Positions 16,301-24,255 of a stretch of DNA of 64,000 bases are shown here, piece after piece. Position 1 is the stretch's first letter; each line of letters opens with the position of its first letter. Source of the stretch: an uncultured Clostridia bacterium (GTDB taxonomy: Bacteria; Bacillota; Clostridia; Lachnospirales; CAG-274); assembly GCA_947630475.1 (NCBI GenBank), contig CANRHR010000001.1:62001-126000 (forward strand), in the 5' to 3' direction. The notes under the pieces are model-generated. The model made no database searches and had not been told where the DNA came from. It saw only the letters and a list, made by a program, of their open reading frames with translations. A program made the position numbers and the translations under genes.

Positions 16301-17292
16301 CAATCCTGAGAATTGAGCATACCTCCCCAACCGTAGCGATTGCCCAATGATTTAAAAGCTTGGTTTAAAACGTTTTCGGTTGTATAAGGAAGAAATCCTA
16401 TGCTTACATCTCGGTTTGAGGGTATAAGCGCTTTTTTCTGATAAAAATTACCGTTTTCATCCCTTGCAGGCATTTTTACAACATAATTATTCCATGGTAG
16501 CCTGTAGGATATTACTTCATTTGGATCACTTTCGGCAAGCTCGAGAACTGTACCCATTGTAAGCATTTTTTCTGATAAATCCTTATCAACGCTTGCTTCA
16601 AGATATACTTTTTCTCCTGTTACAACAAGAAAGTTTTTATGTTCTGCCGCCTGTTCCCATTCAGATTTATCAGAGCAGATTGCTATATCTTTTGTAGGAA
16701 CCCAGCCTGAGCAGCAATCACTTTTAACAAGACTGAATTTACCGTCTTCTGTGGTAAAATATATAACAAGAGGGTCATTTAAAAAGACTGCTGTTGATGT
16801 AGGTTCATCCCATTCCGGATCTGAAGAAGAATCAGAAAGAAAATCTTCATAAGGATAGGCTTTCATAATGCTTCTGTTTACGGCAAAGCCGTATTTAATC
16901 TGCATATTTTCACTTACAGATGCATTTTTTATGTTATCCCTTATTGCCTGATAGTAAGATTCATCAACAGCTTTTCCGTTTAGATAAAGCCCGGCAGGCG
17001 ATTCAAATTCAGCAAGACTGTCCGCCATAGAACGACCGTTAAAATTTTCATCAAGAGCTGCAAGATCGTACATATTTGTTCCGGGTGTGTTAAGCGTTTC
17101 ATTGTTTAAGGAATTAATTTCAGATTCTGTCATAATAACTTTGTCTGCATTATCTGAATTTTTAATCCAGTACTGCGCCGAACACATCTCATCGGTTACA
17201 TTCGGTGCCTTATACGTATTTTCGTCTGCATATGCATAAAACGGAAGCAGCATGGATACAGCAAGTATTAAGGCTGTTATTTTTCTTTTCAT
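13399..17292 (-). CDS. Exported multidomain protein: NlpC/P60 peptidase + 5'-nucleotidase + copper-amine-oxidase-like stalk domain
   Basis: 1297 residues. A signal peptide (MKRKITALILAVSMLLPFYA) is followed by SH3-like sequence. An NlpC/P60 domain has catalytic Cys near residue 329 (NSQDCSSFVREVY) and His near 388 (FPGHEMIYIG). A metallophosphoesterase starts near 470 (TIYHTNDMHGS, DGGDATQG, AGNHEFDNG, DGHSHSV), and the 5'-nucleotidase C-terminal domain holds NGGGFRASVPNG and LPFANTVMYK. A Ser/Glu/Lys-rich linker lies around 1070-1150. The end is a Cu-amine-oxidase N1-type stalk (VPLRLVAIAL, FVPFRALGDALGVNVEW). It probably cleaves cell-wall peptides and dephosphorylates nucleotides or UDP-sugars outside the cell. 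All motifs look intact. Confidence 0.92.
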   Translation of the reverse strand: MKRKITALILAVSMLLPFYAYADENTYKAPNVTDEMCSAQYWIKNSDNADKVIMTESEINSLNNETLNTPGTNMYDLAALDENFNGRSMADSLAEFESPAGLYLNGKAVDESYYQAIRDNIKNASVSENMQIKYGFAVNRSIMKAYPYEDFLSDSSSDPEWDEPTSTAVFLNDPLVIYFTTEDGKFSLVKSDCCSGWVPTKDIAICSDKSEWEQAAEHKNFLVVTGEKVYLEASVDKDLSEKMLTMGTVLELAESDPNEVISYRLPWNNYVVKMPARDENGNFYQKKALIPSNRDVSIGFLPYTTENVLNQAFKSLGNRYGWGGMLNSQDCSSFVREVYKCFGFSVPRNTTWQAVMPVEKNDMTGMSDDEKKEILDNLTIGSVLQFPGHEMIYIGKDNDHYYTINDVSSLVSPLNPESGVINPRSVVVNDLSTLRKDGSTWLENLSRSLTLIPENSSGGSTSNNSAPNTVTIYHTNDMHGSLIGSDSVIGIDKIAALKKQSDNTILLDGGDATQGIALATLSKGEDVIDLMNSAGYDAMAAGNHEFDNGIEQLNKLVNMAEFPILSANTYYNEKPYFETDDSNGKNIIIDKNGVKVGIFALTTANTATSTNPKGIVGVEFSDEIEAAKQQVKELEEDNADVIIALTHMGIIKEETGYTSYELAEAMADTGLDAIIDGHSHSVVNEKVGDIVIAQTGTGGTAVGKMDIAVDSDGDAEITETLLSATDLADVAPDSSVSEKVNEINQKQSNMLAEVIGETEGTLWGGSINQIAEARVGETNFGSLIADSIIYNTKDLIGNNYKDIPIVSAENGGGFRASVPNGKITKGSIINALPFANTVMYKKITPKILYEIMEGSVSSVISQDSETGFMNAKYSGSFLQIGGMRIEYDPNKEGNKVEAIYLDGKDTPLDRNDSSTDIIFASNDYVIGSEILKDIPVLGEGNGLMEAVMNYIAYITDNGGKAVNIPVSTGRIKTTGSYIPKDYTANIRIQNEDDTVASSGSIEFYVDGVKTTGSIDDNGILSFTVSDGPHSIKLYEEQAEVYVNNYSGAGVIESFGTWNGGYPILKIGANKPSTDTTTEQSSEESSEQTSEGTSEESSKQSSEQSSEQASSKDNNKSSNKAHTSSGKSSSKAASKQNDDKNSDKLPTENKSEQASILSDVKIVMGDKGITIGDKYFETDAAPYIQSSSSSVLVPLRLVAIALSGGDISNADSSSIISWNAETKTASIYANGSVIEFSAGSPFVVINKKQQIMENNVSAEIQNGRMFVPFRALGDALGVNVEWESSTKTAVYKVSKTSR

Positions 17293-17340
17293 TTTTATAA
17301 GCTCCTCCTTTAAAATTTTTATATTTTGCAGCTTTTATTT

Positions 17341-18321
17341 TTATATGGCACTTTTTGCAAAAAGCGGTGAAAACAGTTTTGAAATGGCAGGCGCTCCCGC
17401 TGTAAAATAAAGCATACATATAAATTCTGTAAAAGCTTTTGCAAAGCCTGAGGAAAGTCCTATGTTTACAATTACATCCGCCAAAGCTCCGGAAAGGTTA
17501 TCAAGCAGCATATATGTAAGCATACAGAATACAAGCCTTACAATTTTTTCTTTTATGCTTACATCTGTAGAAAAGTTTACAAATCTGCGCTCTATAAGCC
17601 ATCCTATAAAGAATCCCATACCTATGCCCGCATTTTTATATGAGTCAACAGCCATCTTAGCGCCTTCAACAACAACAGATCCATCTGCATTATAGTCGAT
17701 AGGATATGATTTAAGAGAAGCATAAATTATTAAAATGACGCAAAGGGCAATTCCTCCGATTGTAATAAAAATATCGATATTTGTATGAGAATCTGTAATT
17801 TTTATAAGCTCTGCCGTTAAAAATAAAACAGCGCAGCCTATTATAAGAGCAACTATAACATCCTGCGGTGTATGAACACCCAAATAATTTCTTGAAAAGC
17901 CTATAAGAAATACAAATATTATAAACAGTATTCTAAGAGCTTTCGCCAGCTTAGAACTTCTATTTGCATCAACCGATAAGCCGCCCCAAAAACAAACGGC
18001 ATTTCCGGTATGTCCGCTTGGAAAAGAATATCCGGTTGCATCAGCTTGCGCAGCAGCTACCGGAATAATTCTTGGATCTTTTATCCATGGGCGATACACG
18101 CAGGCGGTAATTTTAACAAATCCATTGATAATTCTGTTGGCGCTGAAAGCAAACATTAAAAAAATGCCTCTTCTTTTATCCAGACACCAATAAACCAAAC
18201 CAATAATAAGCATCAAAACTGATGTTTCGCCGAATTTTGTAATAAGCTCGAAAAAGGAATTGAAAATACCGCCGGTTGCTTCACGGAAATTTTGCAGGGC
18301 AATCAAATAGTTGATGTCCAT
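17341..18321 (-). CDS. PAP2-family membrane phosphatase
   Basis: The start at 18321 follows GGATGGTGA and gives 326 residues; a longer frame would add 20. The three PAP2 motifs are present: KITACVYRPW, YSFPSGHTGNAVCFWGG and SRNYLGVHTPQDV (catalytic His). About seven or eight hydrophobic segments are visible. PAP2 enzymes remove phosphate from lipid phosphates such as phosphatidic acid or undecaprenyl diphosphate; the substrate here cannot be told. It lies directly upstream of the exported fusion protein in the same direction, 48 bases apart, so the two may share a transcript. Confidence 0.9.
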   Translation of the reverse strand: MDINYLIALQNFREATGGIFNSFFELITKFGETSVLMLIIGLVYWCLDKRRGIFLMFAFSANRIINGFVKITACVYRPWIKDPRIIPVAAAQADATGYSFPSGHTGNAVCFWGGLSVDANRSSKLAKALRILFIIFVFLIGFSRNYLGVHTPQDVIVALIIGCAVLFLTAELIKITDSHTNIDIFITIGGIALCVILIIYASLKSYPIDYNADGSVVVEGAKMAVDSYKNAGIGMGFFIGWLIERRFVNFSTDVSIKEKIVRLVFCMLTYMLLDNLSGALADVIVNIGLSSGFAKAFTEFICMLYFTAGAPAISKLFSPLFAKSAI

Positions 18322-18632
18322 AAAATCACCATCCTTCTTTTTTGTTGGTATTTGCATGATCTTCAATTTATGTTGATTCATACGTTATTATATTATAAAG
18401 CTACTTAAATTTCAATTAAAAATATACAAAAAATATTTTGGCTGATTTACTTATTTTTTGGCTTAAACACAAGTAAATTAACAATTTTAAAATGTTCTAA
18501 AGCTTTAAAAATTTTTCGTAATGTACACTCAATATACAAAAATTAGTACTATTATGGAATAAGATTAATAGCTTTTTAAATCCTGAGTAGCATGACCTAG
18601 TATTTTTTATTCTTTTGCTCATAAACAGCACA

Positions 18633-18681
18633 AAAAAATAACAACCCCTGTATTTAGTTATACGAAGGATTGTTATTTTTT
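18633..18681 (-). terminator. Terminator of the acylation operon
   Basis: AAAAAATAACAA and TTGTTATTTTTT pair across a loop that also has CC/GG pairing, with T runs on either strand. It lies about 90 bases beyond the last gene of the 18.7-25.8 kb operon. The rest of the 446-base space up to the PAP2 gene holds no recognisable gene. Confidence 0.65.
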
Positions 18682-18767
18682 AACAAAATTGGTAAAAGCT
18701 ATTCTATTTTTTATTTGGTTATAATATATATGACGTAATCTTGCAATGGTTGATATAATAATCTCAA

Positions 18768-20807
18768 TTATCTATCTATAAAGCGAATAACATCTTTCTT
18801 TTTTGCAAGAACAGAACCCTCCGCCACAGGATAGCCGAACGCAGCGCAGCACCATACAATATGCCCTTCGGGTATTCCAAATTCATCAAGAAGTGACTTA
18901 GCAGGCTCTTCATTCCTAAGCTTCATAAGGGAGTTAAGCCACACAGAGCCTATACCATAGGACTGAGCAGCTAAAAACATATTCTCTGCAGCACAGGAGG
19001 CATCTTGGCAGCCATTATCATTCCTGCTATCATTGGATATTATGACGATCACTTTAGGATTTTCAAATCCATAAAAATAGACATTGTTAGCCTTTGCAGT
19101 AGTTTCCATAGCATTTCTTAATCTGGATATATTCTTCTCGCTTTCTACTACCGTAAATCTCCAGCTTTGCATATTATGACCGCTTGGAGCATAATAACCT
19201 GCCTTTAATATCATATCGAGTACAGTATTCGGTATAGGTTGGTCTGTGAACCTTCGTATGCTCCTTCTTGCAAAAATAGCCTGCATAACAGGGTTCATCA
19301 AGCCGATGCTGTCTTGATTATCCCACATTTCGTGGAGCTTTCTTCGGTCTATTTTCTGCATTCTGTTCCTCGGCAGTTCGTTTATAACAATATATTTCTG
19401 AGGAAGTTTATATCTTTCCATTTTTACAGATAAAAACTTATGAAGTTCATCTTCGGAAAATTGGCTGCCCTTAACTGTAACAAAAAGAACAGGGACTTGG
19501 CCGAGTATTCCCTCTGTGTCGGGCACACCTATGCAGGCACATTCCCTTACAGAATCATATTGCCCCGCTATATTTTCTACCTCTATAGGGGATACTTTCT
19601 CTCCGCCTACATTTATTATATCATCCGCCCTGCCAAGCATATATACATATCCATCCTGAATGTATACCATATCTCCTGTCAGGAGCCAGCCATTACGAAG
19701 AGTTTGCTTCGTAAGCTCTTCTTCTCCCCAATAACCAGCCATCTGCATATCGCCTTTGAGAGCCATACGCCCCGGGTGAGCTTTATCGCTTACTATAGGC
19801 TTGCCGTCAGGGTCAAGAACTTTTATCTCTACACCATCTATAGGTTTTCCAAGTGCGCCGATTTTTTCCGGATCTGAGGCATTTTCACTTACATTCATAA
19901 AAACAGCGCCGCCTGTTTCTGAACTGCCCCATGTATTATATATGGTGGTATTTGGCAGCAAAGCTGTAAGCTCCTTGCGCTGAGCTATGCTCAACGCTCC
20001 CGATCCAACCTCTATATAACGCATTTTACCAAGTATAGGTACAAATTTATCTTGCATCTGCCTCTTTATTGTTTCTATAGAGGCAGGCACAGCCGCAAGT
20101 GCAGTGCAGTCATAGGCTGTTATATTATTTTCTATCTCCTTTGCAAATGTAAAACCGTTTTGCAAAACAACCATAGCCGATTTATAGAGCGCAGCTCTAA
20201 ATACTCTCAAAGCAAATGAATGATTTAAGGGTAGGGGAATAAGTATTTTATCATTATCCTTTATACCTATACCTTTTATAGTATTACTGAGTATATTATA
20301 TACAGCTTTATAGGTAAGGATAACTCCTTTTGCCTTTCCTGTGCTGCCGGTTGTGAAAATAAGCTCGGCTGCATCGTTTTCATCGGGAATGGTGTATTCA
20401 GGAATGTTTGATGTGTCCATATCCGAAGCATATATTTCTCTCATAGAAAATATATTTATACCATCGGCATATTCTTTCATGGGCTTATCAGTAAGAAGAA
20501 GAGATGCGTCACATTGCTTGTATACTGCCGCAATATTCTGTGCAGTGCCATTTTTATCCGCAAACACGGCAATACCGCCGATATACTGTATACCAAGGTA
20601 TACCGCTGCCATTTCGGGCTTTGACAGGGCTGTAAATATCACCCTGTCGCCCTTTTTTATGCCCATAGTGTAAAGCTTTGATGCCACAGATTGTATTTTA
20701 TTGTACAACTCACTGTAGGTGAGTTTTTCACTTTTAAAGCCCAAGGCAAGCTTATCACCTATATTTGTATAATGTTCTTTTAATTTATTTATCAGTGTAT
20801 CGTACAT
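18768..20807 (-). CDS. Acyl-AMP ligase fused to a C-terminal nitroreductase domain
   Basis: The start at 20807 follows GAGGTGG and gives 679 residues. Residues 1 to about 500 are an adenylating (ANL) enzyme: FTTGSTGKAKG near 152, YNTWGSSETG, LTGDMVYIQDGYVYMLGRAD near 380, and the catalytic lysine in NRMQKIDRRKL near 482. Residues from about 505 on are a flavin nitroreductase: ARRSIRRFTDQPIP, YYAPSGHNMQSWRF, AAENMFLAAQSYGIGSVWLN and CAAFGYP. The A4 region reads LPLNHSFALR, without the Asp that amino-acid-activating enzymes such as DltA use, so a plain carboxylic acid is the likelier substrate. It should load the carrier protein encoded 17 bases upstream. What the flavin domain oxidises or reduces is unknown. 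Confidence 0.88.
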   Translation of the reverse strand: MYDTLINKLKEHYTNIGDKLALGFKSEKLTYSELYNKIQSVASKLYTMGIKKGDRVIFTALSKPEMAAVYLGIQYIGGIAVFADKNGTAQNIAAVYKQCDASLLLTDKPMKEYADGINIFSMREIYASDMDTSNIPEYTIPDENDAAELIFTTGSTGKAKGVILTYKAVYNILSNTIKGIGIKDNDKILIPLPLNHSFALRVFRAALYKSAMVVLQNGFTFAKEIENNITAYDCTALAAVPASIETIKRQMQDKFVPILGKMRYIEVGSGALSIAQRKELTALLPNTTIYNTWGSSETGGAVFMNVSENASDPEKIGALGKPIDGVEIKVLDPDGKPIVSDKAHPGRMALKGDMQMAGYWGEEELTKQTLRNGWLLTGDMVYIQDGYVYMLGRADDIINVGGEKVSPIEVENIAGQYDSVRECACIGVPDTEGILGQVPVLFVTVKGSQFSEDELHKFLSVKMERYKLPQKYIVINELPRNRMQKIDRRKLHEMWDNQDSIGLMNPVMQAIFARRSIRRFTDQPIPNTVLDMILKAGYYAPSGHNMQSWRFTVVESEKNISRLRNAMETTAKANNVYFYGFENPKVIVIISNDSRNDNGCQDASCAAENMFLAAQSYGIGSVWLNSLMKLRNEEPAKSLLDEFGIPEGHIVWCCAAFGYPVAEGSVLAKKKDVIRFIDR

Positions 20808-20824
20808 AATCCACCTCATTGTTT

Positions 20825-21049
20825 TTACATAAGCTTTTTAACCATTTTTGCCATACCATCTACAGAGTTGAAATTTTCTTCTATTATTTCTTCATATGGT
20901 ATTGTTATTCCAAATTCCATTGTAAGTGCAGCTATAATACCTGTAAGGGTAAGGGAGTCTAATATACCGTCATCTACAAGTGAATTAGATGCGGTAAAAT
21001 CGATTTCAGGGTATTCACTTTGAAGTAATGCTAAAACTTTTTCTTTCAT
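20825..21049 (-). CDS. Acyl carrier protein
   Basis: The 74-residue four-helix carrier has the phosphopantetheine site at Ser in DDGILDSLTLTGII, in the DltC/ACP style. The rest (EFGITIPYEEIIEENFNSVD) is typical of helix II-III of carrier proteins. It lies between the MBOAT gene (29 bases upstream) and the ligase-nitroreductase gene (17 bases downstream). This fits a carrier that receives an acyl group from the ligase and presents it to the membrane acyltransferase. A holo-ACP synthase is not in the window. Confidence 0.92.
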   Translation of the reverse strand: MKEKVLALLQSEYPEIDFTASNSLVDDGILDSLTLTGIIAALTMEFGITIPYEEIIEENFNSVDGMAKMVKKLM

Positions 21050-21078
21050 AATGTTATCTCCTTTTGTTTTTTATTTTA

Positions 21079-22620
21079 TCAAAATTGCATATATACAAAT
21101 GAGCTTGAATGATGTCCGGCACCATATATACCAAATATTATCACGGAAAACACAGCGCCATAGTAAATTATCCATCTTAAAACTAATGGAAGAGATGCTA
21201 TTCTTTCTCTTATTTTAACTCCTTTCTCCTGTTGTATACTTATAAACCAGAGAAGAGCAATAGCTGCCATACCTACCCAAAAGTCTTTTCTGTCAAGCCC
21301 AAGCTTATAAATTGATTCGTCAAAGAATATCCAGATATTAAACTCAGAAAATATTCTTTTTATTATTTCGCCTGTTACTTTAATATCTCCCGGGGCAGTC
21401 AAAAGCCTTCCGCCGCAGAAGATAAGGAATGTACGGATCATTTTCCATATTTGCCACCACCATGAGGATATATCAATATGCATCTTGGAGGCGAGCTTTT
21501 TATACTCAGGCTCAAATATTGTTGAAGTTATTATAATAATGCCCCAATAGCAGCCCCACAGTATATAGTCAATGCCTGTACCATGCCACAGCCCGGTAAG
21601 GATCCACACAACAGCCAAAGGAATAACAGTCATTATATTTTTGGCAAATCTTGTGCCGAATTTCTTCCTAAACTTAGAGCAGAACTGTATAAGCTTTGGA
21701 TTTACTACTATTGGCATATAAATATAATCTTTAAACCATGCACCCAGTGTAATGTGCCATCTTCTCCAGAACTCTGCTGCGCTTTTTGAAAAAAATGGCC
21801 TTTTGAAGTTTTCTTCAAGCTCGATAGACATACACTCAGAAATACCCAAAGCAATATCTATACAGCCGGAAAAATCTGTATAAAGCTGTATAGCTGATGC
21901 GAGTATTGCTACTATAAACTGAAAGCCGACATATCCTTCATAGTTATTAAAAACTTGATTTACAATAATAGCAAATCTATCTGCAATAACCATTTTTTTA
22001 AAATATCCCCAAACAGCACGCTGAAGACCAAAGCAAAGTTTTTCGTAGTTAAAGGGATGACCTTGCGCAAGCTGAGGAGAAAGCTTATTATGCCTAGGGA
22101 TAGGACCTTGTAAAATCTGGGGGAAGTAGATCATATAAAGCAAGAGCTTAAGAAGGTTTCTTTCTTCCTTTGTTCTTTTCCAGTAAACATCAGCCATATA
22201 GCCAACTATGCCAAAGGTATAATAAGATATACCCAGAGGAACTATGACATCTATGTCTATATGCTCCCCACTTAGTATGCTGTTGAGCGATGAAACAACT
22301 CTTTCTCCTACCTTTGCGTATATAAGCGCAGCAATAACCAAAAATAAGCCAACAAAAAGAGTTGATTTCGCTTTTAACTTGCGTGTTTTTTGATCCAGCC
22401 TTTTGTTTGGGTTAGTATATATTCTGCTTATGCGCTGCGCAAAGAAGTAGGCAATAAGCGCAGTTATCAGCACAAAGAGCAAATTTTCAAACCCTGACCA
22501 CGCATAAAATACTATGCTTGAAGCAAGCAGTATAAACCACCTAAATTTAAGGGGTGTAACAAAATACAACAATATCGTTATAAATAAAAAAGCAAAAAAT
22601 GTTAATGATATAAATGTCAT
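21079..22620 (-). CDS. MBOAT-family membrane O-acyltransferase (DltB/AlgI-like)
   Basis: 513 residues with about ten hydrophobic segments. MBOAT marks are PLGISYYTFGIVGYMADVYW, FPQILQGPIPRHNKL, FSKSAAEFWRRWHITLGAWF with PIVVNP, and the catalytic histidine in LTGLWHGTGIDYILWGCYWG (near residue 344). Such proteins pass an acyl group from a cytoplasmic carrier to an acceptor at the outer face, as DltB does for D-alanine and AlgI for acetyl groups. A weak AAAGGAA site precedes the ATG. Neighbours on both sides (ACP, SGNH proteins) complete a DltABCD-like set. Confidence 0.93.
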   Translation of the reverse strand: MTFISLTFFAFLFITILLYFVTPLKFRWFILLASSIVFYAWSGFENLLFVLITALIAYFFAQRISRIYTNPNKRLDQKTRKLKAKSTLFVGLFLVIAALIYAKVGERVVSSLNSILSGEHIDIDVIVPLGISYYTFGIVGYMADVYWKRTKEERNLLKLLLYMIYFPQILQGPIPRHNKLSPQLAQGHPFNYEKLCFGLQRAVWGYFKKMVIADRFAIIVNQVFNNYEGYVGFQFIVAILASAIQLYTDFSGCIDIALGISECMSIELEENFKRPFFSKSAAEFWRRWHITLGAWFKDYIYMPIVVNPKLIQFCSKFRKKFGTRFAKNIMTVIPLAVVWILTGLWHGTGIDYILWGCYWGIIIITSTIFEPEYKKLASKMHIDISSWWWQIWKMIRTFLIFCGGRLLTAPGDIKVTGEIIKRIFSEFNIWIFFDESIYKLGLDRKDFWVGMAAIALLWFISIQQEKGVKIRERIASLPLVLRWIIYYGAVFSVIIFGIYGAGHHSSSFVYMQF

Positions 22621-22663
22621 AATTATTATTCCTTTACATAATCATAAAATACTTTGTCTGATT

Positions 22664-24193
22664 TTAAGAACAATCAGGGTTAGAATTTTTGCCTGTGTTA
22701 AAGCTTACAGAGCTTACCTGATCTTCTATTTTAGTGTTAAACACAACGATGTTGATACCATTTTTTCCTTCGATCTGATCGTTGTCATTTATCATAATAC
22801 TGTTTTTATCATTTATTGCATCTTCTTTGCTTTTGCTCGTACATACAAACAAGGAATTGTCAATTATCTTTTTAACTTCTGTTCCGCCGGTAGTGCAGTT
22901 ATCATATTCTACGCCATCTTTACTTATTATGGCTGCGTATCCATCGCTGCCTTTAACATCTCTTACATTCAGACCAATGTCTTCAAGCAGTTTGTATCCT
23001 TCTTCGTCCAGTCCGCTGACAGAATCGGAAACAAAGCTAATGCATATAACATTATTACCTTTATCCAGTTTTTTCAATTCGTTTATATAATCTTTGAATT
23101 TAGTTGCTTTTTTTAATTTTACCTTGTCGCTTAAATTCTCCTTTTGCCAAGCATATTCTTCCCTTTGATCTTCATAAAATTTATATCGACTGTCACCTCT
23201 TCTGTCCGGAAGTTGGTAATTATCTTTGATATATTCTCCAAAATTATTTGATAATTTTATAGCACCGTTCAGATTAAAATGTAAACCGTCAGTATAATCT
23301 TCTGTTTGTATCAGAATCTCATCATTACGATGTTCATTCACATCATAAAAAGGAATTCCATTTTTATTAAGGTAATCCCTCAATAGTTCGCCTTGTATTT
23401 TATATTCGGTTACAGAGAAATTTGCAGCCAAAAATTTTACCCCCCCCCCGCGTTTCTCACATAAATCACGCATTTTAAGGATCCACTGAAGTTCATCAAA
23501 GCTTTTAAATTTCTCGGTGTGTTCTTTTATCTTTTCTTCGGTATATTCTGATTCATCAAAGTAAAGATCATACTTTACCTGTTCTTCATCAACAAGACCG
23601 TTAGCACTATTACAGCCGTTTAAAGAAATTCCTTTATCTGGGCCTGCAAATCTGAATTTATTAAGTCGTTTCCAGTTTTCATGAAAAGCATATATTTGTG
23701 ATCTGTATGTCCATTCATCAATATTATAATCATTCTCAAGCAAATAATCCGTTGCTTCCTGCCTAACAGAAAAAGACCTTATATCATCAAATGTGTGATC
23801 TAATGTAAATGAATCGTTTCCTAAAGCTATTCTTTTTACTTTATCACTATCGACCAATGACTGATGTGTATCACATACAACCAGCAAAGGTTTCTGTACT
23901 TCGAGAGCATTTTTGAGGGTAAAATATGTAAAAGGTATATGCTGCATAGGAACGCCAAGACTCAATGCTGCGATACCGTACTTTTCATAAAGCTCCTGAC
24001 AATTTATATTGTATATATAGGTACTCGCTCCAACAAAAAGGACATCATACTTATTTCTATTTTTATAAGCAAGATCCATACTGTTTGTACTAAGTGCATC
24101 GTCGGAATAGAAACCTCTCATCAATACAGATACACGGTCAAAGATAAATACACCAATCATAAAAAAAACTACAGTTTTTATAAATTTTTTCAT
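22664..24193 (-). CDS. SGNH/DltD-like membrane-anchored protein, paralog 1 (contains in-frame poly-G tract)
   Basis: 509 residues with an N-terminal membrane anchor at about 5-22. The SGNH block I serine is in VLFVGASTYIYN (near residue 57) and block V is DGLHFNLNGAIKLS (Asp/His near 302-305). This is the layout of DltD, AlgX and AlgJ, which act with an MBOAT partner in O-acylation of extracellular polymers. AAGGAG precedes the start. Codons 249-251 and the next base form a run of ten G (23440-23449 on the + strand) encoding GGG. This length keeps the frame open; a change of one base would truncate the protein and remove the DxxH catalytic block. It is 62 bases downstream of the related gene at 24256-25750. 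Confidence 0.85.
   Translation of the reverse strand: MKKFIKTVVFFMIGVFIFDRVSVLMRGFYSDDALSTNSMDLAYKNRNKYDVLFVGASTYIYNINCQELYEKYGIAALSLGVPMQHIPFTYFTLKNALEVQKPLLVVCDTHQSLVDSDKVKRIALGNDSFTLDHTFDDIRSFSVRQEATDYLLENDYNIDEWTYRSQIYAFHENWKRLNKFRFAGPDKGISLNGCNSANGLVDEEQVKYDLYFDESEYTEEKIKEHTEKFKSFDELQWILKMRDLCEKRGGGVKFLAANFSVTEYKIQGELLRDYLNKNGIPFYDVNEHRNDEILIQTEDYTDGLHFNLNGAIKLSNNFGEYIKDNYQLPDRRGDSRYKFYEDQREEYAWQKENLSDKVKLKKATKFKDYINELKKLDKGNNVICISFVSDSVSGLDEEGYKLLEDIGLNVRDVKGSDGYAAIISKDGVEYDNCTTGGTEVKKIIDNSLFVCTSKSKEDAINDKNSIMINDNDQIEGKNGINIVVFNTKIEDQVSSVSFNTGKNSNPDCS
23440..23449 (-). repeat. Ten-base poly-G tract inside SGNH paralog 1
   Basis: Ten consecutive C on the + strand (G in the coding sense) in strongly AT-rich DNA. 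The frame is open at 10 and would also be open at 7 or 13. Tracts this long are classic slipped-strand hypermutable sites. Confidence 0.9.
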
Positions 24194-24255
24194 TGTACAC
24201 TACTCCTTAGCTTGTTATAAGCAGAAAATACGTCTAAAGGCAGAAAAAAACTTTT

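Noticed and set aside
18768-22620. Classical dltABC D-alanylation operon
   Set aside because: The ligase lacks the amino-group Asp, carries a nitroreductase domain and comes last rather than first; the SGNH proteins are divergent.
23864-24220. 118-codon + strand frame opposite SGNH paralog 1
   Set aside because: It is the complement of a well-supported gene, with no ribosome binding site or family similarity.
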